Shown here: one piece after another, positions 1 to 4,867 of the stretch
Layout: every line of letters begins with the position of its first letter
Position numbering within the stretch: position 1 is the stretch's first letter
Assembly: GCA_008501545.1 (NCBI GenBank)
Contig: QQUM01000794.1
Location: forward strand, 1-5,239
DNA: 5,239 bases
Reading direction: 5' to 3'
Source: Calditrichota bacterium
GTDB lineage: Bacteria > Zhuqueibacterota > Zhuqueibacteria > Zhuqueibacterales > Geothermadaptataceae
Made by a program: the position numbers and the translations under genes
Notes under the pieces: generated by a model
Database searches by the model: none
What the model saw: only the letters and a program-made list of their open reading frames with translations
Told to the model about the DNA's origin: nothing

Positions 1-310
1 TCGTTTTGTATGCCGCTGTTTGTTGGATATCAGATGATGCTGAATCATTTGAATTTGCAAACGTTCGTTCCACAGCCATGTGAAAAACAAAATCGATTTT
101 TGAGCACTGGAATATGTCGTTGGTAAATTTTCGGTCTGTAATATCACCGGATAAAAGGTGGAAATTTGTTGCTGTTTGAAAACTTTGCAATCTGACCGGA
201 TCTGCGTCCCGCGAGAGTGCGATAACGTTCTCACCATGTTGCAGCAGAAGTTTGCACAGCTCGAATCCGATTAATCCCGTGGCTCCTGTAACCAGGCAAT
301 TCTGCATCAT
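1..310 (-). CDS. NAD(P)-dependent epimerase/dehydratase (extended SDR family), N-terminal part, runs off the left edge
   Basis: This is the N-terminal ~103 residues of a Rossmann-fold nucleotide-sugar epimerase/dehydratase-like enzyme; the frame stays open to base 1. The start reads MMQNCLVTGATGLIG, so the glycine-rich dinucleotide-binding loop (TGATGLIG, residues 8-15) is right at the N-terminus, as is usual for extended or atypical SDRs. A GDITD segment after the second strand and VFHMAVERTF (compare the usual hxHLAA) fit the same fold. The catalytic YxxxK lies outside the window, so substrate and activity cannot be judged. Two ATGs in tandem (310-308 and 307-305) could start it. The first overlaps the TGA of the upstream oxidoreductase as ATGA, which suggests translational coupling, and AAGG at 321-318 is a suitable ribosome binding site. 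It is the third gene of the leftward operon. Family assignment is secure; the specific function is not. Confidence 0.85.
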   Translation of the reverse strand, partial: MMQNCLVTGATGLIGFELCKLLLQHGENVIALSRDADPVRLQSFQTATNFHLLSGDITDRKFTNDIFQCSKIDFVFHMAVERTFANSNDSASSDIQQTAAYKT

Positions 311-1548
311 TTCTCAACCTTGACTGTTAAAACATGTTGCGCATTTTCGCCGTCGGCTTTCTCCGCTATGGTTTCGTGTGCAGGTTGCATGACACCGTTT
401 GCATCAGTCGCCCGAACAACGAGAAGATAATCGCCTTCCCGTCCCGGTGTGCGCCAGGGCAAATCCCAGGTACACCAGACATGGGGCGCCGGCCAGACAT
501 CAGCATTTAGGTTGGTTACTGCTTCCTGAAAATCAACGCCGTCCGAATCGTCATAAATTGGTCGTGCACTGCTTGTCGGTTTTTCGCGAATTCGTGCATC
601 AGCCCAGGTAATGTTTTCCAGGGAGCTTGCTTTCGCGTAGCCAACTTCAACCTTTTGCACAGGAACATGGCCGCTCATTGCAACACCATGAATCAGCACA
701 TCCGTTCCAGGTTTAATCTTTTGATAATTCACTGGTGAGGTAATTTTGGAATTAATTTTCAGATAGGGTTCATCGGCCCAAAAACGATTGGGGAAGGCGC
801 GGTTTGCCGGCCGGGTTTCCCACCACCCTTCAATATCGTCACGGTCGGAAAGCAGAATTTCTGTCAGCGCTTTCGGACTTTTCATGCCCAGCATGCCCTG
901 CGTAACAATTCGCACTGGAAAACCGTGCTTCATCGAACCATCGCGACGATCGCTGAGTGGAATTCCGTTAAACCGGGTAACAAAATAAATTGGTGTCTGT
1001 TCATCCTGTAAAACCCGTGCCAATTTGTGATTGGTGCTGTATCCGTCATGGCAACGGAAATAGATGCGCTGCAGATCACTCTGGCTCAAATCAAATCCCA
1101 TCTGGTGGAAAAGATCAGCCAACGGAACACCAGTAAAATAACCATTGCTGATGAGATGTCCACCCGGTGTATTGCCAACGCATTGAAAAGTATTGCAAAA
1201 GGTACGTTCAATACCGGGTTGGTCGTTTGCAAGGGAAGAAACCGCTTGTAAAATTTCATCCAGATTGAAATTCATCTCACGGGTTCTTAAACTCGCATGC
1301 TCCTCGGCCACGGTTAAACGCCAGGTATCGAGGCTTAAATCTGTCGGCCGGTAATTTTTACCACGAATGTATTCAACGTAAAAACCGCCTTCTGCCTCAT
1401 CCAAATCAACCGGTGAAAAAAAATCAGGTTCAAAGGGTGTGTCAAGAGGGTCATATATTGATTTTGTACAGGATGTCAAACCCAATCCGGGAATGAGATA
1501 ATACATCGAACCGGCAATGCCGATTTTTATAAATTCTCGTCGCTTCAT
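307..1548 (-). CDS. Molybdopterin-dependent oxidoreductase, sulfite oxidase family, Tat-exported lipoprotein
   Basis: A 413-residue protein with the two-domain layout of sulfite oxidases. The N-terminus KRREFIK (residues 2-8) is a twin-arginine motif, followed by a short hydrophobic stretch and a lipobox LTSC with Cys27, so the predicted form is a folded, cofactor-loaded lipoprotein anchored outside the inner membrane. The Mo-pterin domain covers roughly residues 70-245: FQCVGN with Cys123 as expected molybdenum ligand, GVPLADLF, KHGFPVRIV (208-215) and a GMKSPKALTEI segment. The C-terminal Ig-like dimerisation domain (about 268-412) has VLIHGVAMSGHVPVQKVEVGY, WCTWDLPW and RATDANGVMQP. Unlike classical enzymes with CxGNRR, the Cys loop reads CVGNTPGG, and the usual PG after GFPxRhhh is QG, so sulfite as substrate is uncertain. 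ATG at 1548 is preferred over an in-frame TTG one codon upstream; AGTGAGA at 1560-1554 is a modest ribosome binding site. Confidence 0.92.
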   Translation of the reverse strand: MKRREFIKIGIAGSMYYLIPGLGLTSCTKSIYDPLDTPFEPDFFSPVDLDEAEGGFYVEYIRGKNYRPTDLSLDTWRLTVAEEHASLRTREMNFNLDEILQAVSSLANDQPGIERTFCNTFQCVGNTPGGHLISNGYFTGVPLADLFHQMGFDLSQSDLQRIYFRCHDGYSTNHKLARVLQDEQTPIYFVTRFNGIPLSDRRDGSMKHGFPVRIVTQGMLGMKSPKALTEILLSDRDDIEGWWETRPANRAFPNRFWADEPYLKINSKITSPVNYQKIKPGTDVLIHGVAMSGHVPVQKVEVGYAKASSLENITWADARIREKPTSSARPIYDDSDGVDFQEAVTNLNADVWPAPHVWCTWDLPWRTPGREGDYLLVVRATDANGVMQPAHETIAEKADGENAQHVLTVKVEK

Positions 1549-1608
1549 CAAAATCTCACTTTCGCGTTTAATGGCAGCAGTTTATCTGTAAACAGCAGGT
1601 AAAAATTA

Positions 1609-2433
1609 TCATTTTTTAAATGCAACACCGAAGTATATTTCCGTTGCCCGGGGAAAATTTCTTCCGGCATAGGTTTTCAAAAAAGTCACATCAAACTCGA
1701 TGTTTTTTGACAATAAATAGATCAATCCTGCACCGGCGCGGTATTGTTCCTGTTCGGTTGAAAACTGGTCATCGCTCATTGAAGCAAGTGTATTTTTCGT
1801 GCAGCGTAATCCACTCAAAACACCACGTACCAGATATTTTTTAAATAATGTATAACCGGCTTCAAAATTGTAATTGATCTCATCTTCAAACTGGCTGCTG
1901 CGATGGCGGTAGCCAATATCGCCGGTCATGTAGGCGGGAATTGGATAAAAGGATGTCCCGACAAGCAGTTTGGCATCAAGGTCGGTTTTTCCTGTGCCGA
2001 GCGGTGGTTTGGCGTCGGTTTCATAAAAAAGTGGAATTTTCGAACCTACAACAGCAGAGACCACGACTGGCCCTTTCAGAATGCTGCGTTTCAAGCCAAT
2101 TTCTACATCGCCGGCGAAAAAACTGCGCGTCGTCCCGCGGAATGAACCGTAAGTCCCAACTGAATTTTTGCTTACCGGATTGGAAATCGTAATTGTCCAA
2201 TTGTCTGTGATACCGTACTCACCATAAAAATAAAGTGCGAGATCATCGAATTCACCACGGGTTGGATTGCCGTCTATGGCAAACCGTTGGGTCGAATTGA
2301 GGTTGATAAGTGTGAGTTTCGAATAGAAATGTCCTTTTGACTGCGTCCACGCACCTCCCTGCAACACAGGCGCAGAGCCAATCAAAAAAACAAAAAGCAA
2401 GCGCAGAGCTCGAACAGGTTTACGTATTTTCAC
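1609..2433 (-). CDS. Exported protein, predicted outer-membrane beta-barrel, function unknown
   Basis: A 274-residue protein starting with a basic N-terminus (MKIRKPVRALR), a hydrophobic core (LLFVFLIGSAPVL) and a likely cleavage near QGGA|W, around residue 28. The mature part opens with GAWTQSKGHFYSKLTL and then consists of alternating polar/hydrophobic stretches rich in aromatic residues and glycine (LALYFYGEYGI, WTITIS, FAGDVEIGLKRS, YRAGAGLIYLL, EIYFGVAF), the pattern of amphipathic beta strands in a small barrel of about 10-12 strands. The first mature residues resemble XagA-like or phenol-degradation 'MetA-pathway' outer-membrane proteins, a weak likeness. The end (FGVAFKK) has an aromatic close to the C-terminus but not at the last position. 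Start is GTG at 2433, with AAAGG at 2444-2440 six bases upstream and an in-frame stop shortly before it. It is the first gene of the leftward operon, ending 60 bases before the oxidoreductase. Confidence 0.8.
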   Translation of the reverse strand: MKIRKPVRALRLLFVFLIGSAPVLQGGAWTQSKGHFYSKLTLINLNSTQRFAIDGNPTRGEFDDLALYFYGEYGITDNWTITISNPVSKNSVGTYGSFRGTTRSFFAGDVEIGLKRSILKGPVVVSAVVGSKIPLFYETDAKPPLGTGKTDLDAKLLVGTSFYPIPAYMTGDIGYRHRSSQFEDEINYNFEAGYTLFKKYLVRGVLSGLRCTKNTLASMSDDQFSTEQEQYRAGAGLIYLLSKNIEFDVTFLKTYAGRNFPRATEIYFGVAFKK

Positions 2434-2439
2434 GTTTTG

Positions 2440-2444
2440 CCTTT
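2440..2444 (-). promoter_or_regulatory. Ribosome binding site supporting the GTG start of the beta-barrel gene
   Basis: Read on the minus strand, AAAGG lies six bases before GTG at 2433-2431. No in-frame ATG is available between this site and the preceding in-frame stop, so the spacing decides in favour of the GTG start. Confidence 0.65.
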
Positions 2445-2643
2445 GCTTCGTTAATGAGTCGTTTAAGGTTTAAATCAAAATCAATAATCAGAGCTGCTAT
2501 GTTTGATACAGGTGTCTAAAATGTACGATTGAAACTAAACAAAAGAGTTCACAAAACTTTCACAGGAACGTAACAAATATCGCAAAGAAAGGCTGAGAGA
2601 CCGGTTCATCACCGATAGCGAAAAGAAATTCACCACATCCGAA

Positions 2644-2671
2644 AAGCGATCACAGCGAACGTAAATCGCTT
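2644..2671. repeat. Small inverted repeat, possible operator upstream of the ssnA promoter
   Basis: AAGCGAT (2644-2650) and ATCGCTT (2665-2671) are perfect 7-base complements separated by 14 bases, lying about 20 bases upstream of the proposed -35 hexamer. The arm spacing (21 bases between equivalent positions, two helical turns) would suit a dimeric regulator. A 7-base pair can also arise by chance in a region this size, so this is a candidate only. Confidence 0.3.
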
Positions 2672-2690
2672 CATGGGAAGCAAATAAACC

Positions 2691-2719
2691 TTGTTAAAAT
2701 ATTGATTATTCGTTACTAT
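2691..2719 (+). promoter_or_regulatory. Candidate sigma70-type promoter for ssnA
   Basis: TTGTTA (2691-2696) and TACTAT (2714-2719) are separated by exactly 17 bases; each hexamer matches four of six consensus positions. Transcription would begin near 2726, leaving a leader of about 45 bases before the ssnA ATG. If the organism belongs to a lineage with a divergent primary sigma factor, such as Bacteroidetes, the consensus would differ and this call would weaken. Confidence 0.5.
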
Positions 2720-2753
2720 GATTCTCCCTGAAATGTTCATACTGCTCACACGT

Positions 2754-2761
2754 GGGAAAGG
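2754..2761 (+). promoter_or_regulatory. Strong ribosome binding site that fixes the ssnA start
   Basis: GGGAAAGG ends eight bases before ATG at 2770. An in-frame GTG at 2752 would place this site inside the coding region and add six residues (MGKVCA) that are not typical of amidohydrolase N-termini, so ATG 2770 is the better start. Confidence 0.75.
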
Positions 2762-2769
2762 TTTGCGCC

Positions 2770-4122
2770 ATGTCACTTCTCATCGACAACGTCATCATCT
2801 TCACAAACACACCCGGAAAAAACATCTTTTCAAATTCGGCTCTGGTAATTCAAGATAACAAAATTTCCGCTATCGGTGAAGCAAAAGTCTTAAAAGCCCG
2901 ATTTCCGGCCCTTCCCCACCTGAATGGCAATGGTCGGTTGCTCATGCCCGGCCTTGTGAATGCCCACATGCACTCCTATAGCACTTTTGCCCGTGGTATT
3001 GCCATGCAGGACAGTCCGGCTAATTTCAGCGATGTTCTGGAGATGCTGTGGTGGAAACTGGATCGAACACTCGATCTGGACGCGGTTTACTACAGCGCCC
3101 TTGTCCCGGCAATTACAGCAGTGAAGCGAGGCGTAACTTCGGTTATCGATCACCATGCCAGTCCGAATGCAGTTGATGGTTCCCTCGACCGTGTGGAAGA
3201 GGCATTAAGTCAGCTTGGCTTGCGGGCGTCGTTGTGTTACGAAATCTCCGATCGTGATGGTGCAGCGATCGCAGCTGCGGGACTCGTAGAAAATGAGCGT
3301 TACATAAAAAAATGCCTGCAAGCAAAAGCCAAGAATGCGAACCATTTATTCGATGGACTCGTTGGACTGCATGCATCATTTACCCTTGAAGACAGTACCC
3401 TGGAAAAGGCTGCGGCTCTGTCGGCCTCGCTGGCAAGCGGATGCCACATTCACACATTGGAAGATGCGGCGGATCAGCGAGAATCCCTGCGGAAATACAA
3501 TCGTGGTGTTATCGAGCGCTTGCGGCACTTTGATATTCTCGGGTCAAAATCAATCGCAGTGCATTGCATTCATTTGAACGAAGGCGACAAAGACAGCCTG
3601 GCGGAAAGCGGCAGTAGTGTCGTGCACAACCCGCAATCCAACATGAACAACGCTGTCGGCCGCACCGATATCTTTGGTTTTCTTGCACGCGATGTGCTGC
3701 TCGGACTCGGCACCGACGGCATGTCGCCCGATTTAGCCCCGGATATTCGCACAGCCAACCTGTTGCACAAACACGATTTAAAGAAGAGCACGGTTGGATG
3801 GAATGAAATTCAAACGATGGTACTGGAAAACAACCCGGCAATTTTTGAGCGTGTCACAGGACAAAAAGTCGGTAGACTCGAAGTGGGTGCGCATGCCGAC
3901 ATGATACTTGTCGATTATTTTCCCCCAACGCCGCTGACAGGGGAGAATTTCTGGGGGCATTTTCTTTACGGCATCGCAGACGCTGAGGTGGACACGACCA
4001 TCATCAACGGCGACATCGTGATGCAAAACAAAATTATTGCCAGCATCGATGAAGCGCGGATTGCCCACGAGGCGCAGGTGGTTGCAAAACGCGTATGGAA
4101 GAAATTTTTGGAAAAAAATTAA
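2770..4122 (+). CDS. ssnA: SsnA-type amidohydrolase (putative aminohydrolase of anaerobic purine/selenium gene clusters)
   Basis: A 450-residue metal-dependent hydrolase of the amidohydrolase superfamily (ATZ/TRZ, chlorohydrolase-like branch), close to the roughly 440 residues of E. coli SsnA. The N- and C-terminal parts form the small beta domain around a TIM barrel. Expected metal ligands are visible: NAHMH (His66, His68), HIHTLED (His228, with Glu231 as catalytic acid), AVHCIH (His265) and LGTDG (Asp316). His201 in VGLHASFT is a further conserved histidine. SsnA-specific stretches include LWWKLDR, TSVIDHHASP (123-132), HNPQSNMNN and DYFPPTPL. Cytosolic, no signal peptide. The family hydrolyses C-N bonds of cyclic or imino compounds; the natural substrate of SsnA is less settled, but its clustering with ygfK and molybdenum hydroxylases points to purine ring degradation. 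It is followed by a ygfK homologue, with an inserted cassette between them. The TAA stop uses the first two bases of the downstream palindrome, yet the C-terminus appears full length. Confidence 0.93.
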   Translation: MSLLIDNVIIFTNTPGKNIFSNSALVIQDNKISAIGEAKVLKARFPALPHLNGNGRLLMPGLVNAHMHSYSTFARGIAMQDSPANFSDVLEMLWWKLDRTLDLDAVYYSALVPAITAVKRGVTSVIDHHASPNAVDGSLDRVEEALSQLGLRASLCYEISDRDGAAIAAAGLVENERYIKKCLQAKAKNANHLFDGLVGLHASFTLEDSTLEKAAALSASLASGCHIHTLEDAADQRESLRKYNRGVIERLRHFDILGSKSIAVHCIHLNEGDKDSLAESGSSVVHNPQSNMNNAVGRTDIFGFLARDVLLGLGTDGMSPDLAPDIRTANLLHKHDLKKSTVGWNEIQTMVLENNPAIFERVTGQKVGRLEVGAHADMILVDYFPPTPLTGENFWGHFLYGIADAEVDTTIINGDIVMQNKIIASIDEARIAHEAQVVAKRVWKKFLEKN

Positions 4123-4210
4123 CGCGGAGACGCAGAGTTTCGCTGAGAGAAAGATACAAGATTAATACCGTTTTTCTCTGCGCAACTCTGCGCCTTTGCA
4201 TCTCCGCGTT
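4121..4210. repeat. Left long imperfect palindrome of the GxxExxY cassette
   Basis: The region folds on itself: arm 4121-4152 (beginning AACGCGGAGACGCAGAG) pairs with arm 4171-4210 (ending TCTCCGCGTT) around a loop of about 18 AT-rich bases. The outer 10 bases are perfectly complementary. The right arm carries eight extra bases after the outer block compared with the left arm. Both arms contain CGCAGAG-type units. The first two bases complete the TAA stop of ssnA. The same design, with related sequence, returns at 4676-4773. It is not followed by a T-run, so it is not a standard intrinsic terminator, although a hairpin this long may still affect transcription or mRNA decay. Confidence 0.9.
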
Positions 4211-4248
4211 ATAAACAAAATATATCTATTTTCAATCTTTAACTCATT

Positions 4249-4255
4249 GGGGGGA
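4249..4255 (+). promoter_or_regulatory. G-rich ribosome binding site fixing the GxxExxY start
   Basis: GGGGGGA sits six bases before ATG 4262. An in-frame TTG at 4196 lies within the palindrome arm and would add 22 residues translated from the repeat, so ATG 4262 is preferred. Confidence 0.6.
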
Positions 4256-4261
4256 TTTAAA

Positions 4262-4660
4262 ATGCATGAGAATGAGATTTCCGGTAAAGTAATTGGTGCT
4301 GCAATTGAAGTACATAAAGAACTTGGTCCCGGTTTGTTGGAATCTGTTTATGAACTGGCTCTTTGCCATGAACTGCATTTAAGAAATATTCCGTTTGTAA
4401 GACAAAAAAATATAACGATTCGATATAAGGGCATTAAATTAGGAACAAACCTGCGGCTCGATCTACTGGTTTGTGATAAAGTTATCGTCGATTTGAAAGC
4501 AAAAGAGTTTTTATCACCAACTGACAAACCATCTCTTTTAACATATTTGCGTTTAATGGATAAACGACTTGGTCTTATCATAAATTTTCACCGTGAGTAT
4601 CTAAAAGATGGTATCGATCGCGTGGTAAATGATTTAATTGAGCCGGATGAATTCATGTAA
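4262..4660 (+). CDS. GxxExxY family protein (PD-(D/E)XK-like fold), palindrome-flanked
   Basis: A 132-residue cytosolic protein of the GxxExxY family, found as small, often multi-copy genes in environmental bacteria and placed in the PD-(D/E)XK nuclease-like superfamily. The naming motif is GLLESVY (24-30), preceded by the typical GAAIEVHKELGPG. The putative nuclease-like core follows: RLDLLV (Asp67) and VIVDLKA (Asp77, Lys79), then LLTYLRLMDKRLGLIINFH (92-110), the family's C-terminal signature. Two positions depart from what I recall of the family: the usual acidic residue in vIvElKa is Asp77, and the glutamine that normally precedes the LxxYL helix is replaced (DKPSLLTYL). The cellular role of the family is not established. 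The gene is much more AT-rich than ssnA (one 60-base line, 4381-4440, holds only 15 G/C) and is bracketed by the two palindromes, which fits arrival as a mobile or accessory cassette. Confidence 0.9.
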   Translation: MHENEISGKVIGAAIEVHKELGPGLLESVYELALCHELHLRNIPFVRQKNITIRYKGIKLGTNLRLDLLVCDKVIVDLKAKEFLSPTDKPSLLTYLRLMDKRLGLIINFHREYLKDGIDRVVNDLIEPDEFM

Positions 4661-4675
4661 ATCAGCTTTTCCTTC

Positions 4676-4773
4676 AACGCGGAGTCGCCGAAGCGCAGAG
4701 ATACGCAGAGAAAAGTGATTTTCGTTTTGCATTTTTCTCTCTGCGAAACTCTGCGTATCAGCGACTCCGCGTT
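4676..4773. repeat. Right long imperfect palindrome of the GxxExxY cassette
   Basis: Arm 4676-4714 (AACGCGGAGTCGC...CGCAGAG...CGCAGAG) pairs with arm 4732-4773 (ending GCGACTCCGCGTT) around an AT-rich loop of about 17 bases. The outer 13 bases are perfectly complementary. Compared with the left palindrome, base 10 of the outer arm is T rather than A, and the opposite arm has changed to match. Both palindromes are followed by ATAA (4211-4214 and 4774-4777), so the repeat may extend to there. It begins 15 bases after the GxxExxY stop codon. Confidence 0.9.
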
Positions 4774-4867
4774 ATAACCTGCTTCACATAAAACATGACC
4801 AATTGCTCTTTTAATTTAGAACAGATTAAAAAAAATTCCATATTCTGACTGAAACCAGAGGAAACCT
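4774..4867 (+). other. Short AT-rich leader upstream of ygfK
   Basis: About 94 bases between the right palindrome and the ygfK start. It contains TTGCTC (4803-4808) and TATTCT (4841-4846), but these are not paired at a normal distance, so no promoter is called. ygfK could be transcribed from here or by read-through from ssnA. Confidence 0.35.
4857..4862 (+). promoter_or_regulatory. Ribosome binding site of ygfK
   Basis: AGAGGA lies five bases before ATG 4868, close to the ideal Shine-Dalgarno sequence and spacing. This supports the start of the partial gene. Confidence 0.75.

Larger units (their letters stand above)
2434..2769. promoter_or_regulatory. Divergent intergenic region between the leftward envelope operon and rightward ssnA
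   Basis: About 336 AT-rich bases with no convincing gene in either direction. It must carry the promoters of both operons. The rightward promoter, its ribosome binding site and one inverted repeat are listed separately. On the left side no -35/-10 pair stood out for the minus-strand operon: several TTGTTT- and TTGATT-like hexamers occur between 2465 and 2550 but none has a good -10 at 16-18 bases. No tRNA, riboswitch or long hairpin was recognised. Confidence 0.6.
4121..4777. mobile_element. Putative palindrome-bounded GxxExxY cassette inserted between ssnA and ygfK
   Basis: This is an inference from three observations: two related long palindromes enclosing exactly one gene, a marked drop in GC content inside, and placement between two genes that belong to the same functional cluster in other bacteria. 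No transposase or recombinase is encoded and no clear target-site duplication flanks the unit, so any movement would depend on a factor elsewhere. Alternatively the palindromes are dispersed genomic repeats that happen to flank this gene. Confidence 0.5.

Noticed and set aside
1577..1599. Weak inverted repeat (CAGTTTA/TAAACAG) between the barrel and oxidoreductase genes
   Set aside because: A seven-base stem with one mismatch and no T-run; too weak to call a terminator or attenuator.
399..2519. Plus-strand open frames across the leftward operon
   Set aside because: They overlap three convincing minus-strand genes, lack good ribosome binding sites and show no domain signatures.
2752..2769. 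GTG start for ssnA six codons upstream
   Set aside because: The ribosome binding site GGGAAAGG would fall inside the gene, and the sequence from ATG 4-5 residues before LIDNVIIF matches the normal family start.
2890..4068. Several open frames antisense to ssnA
   Set aside because: They lie wholly within a well-supported conserved gene, show no recognisable protein features and low-complexity Cys/Arg/His-rich composition typical of shadow frames.
4121..4210. Left palindrome as an intrinsic terminator of ssnA
   Set aside because: The stem is far longer than typical, no T-run follows the distal arm, and an almost equivalent palindrome occurs at 4676; it is better explained as a repeat element.
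4196..4261. N-terminal extension of the GxxExxY gene from a TTG codon
   Set aside because: The extra 22 residues would be translated from the palindrome arm and its flank, family members start near MHENEISGK, and ATG 4262 has its own ribosome binding site.
4121..4773. CRISPR-like or tandem repeat array
   Set aside because: Only two palindromes occur, separated by a gene; the internal CGCAGAG units are not regularly spaced with unique spacers.
4112..4786. Target-site duplication flanking the cassette
   Set aside because: Bases before 4121 (AAAAAAATT) and after 4773 (ATAACCTGC) share no convincing direct repeat; only ATAA is common, and it follows both palindromes rather than flanking the whole unit.
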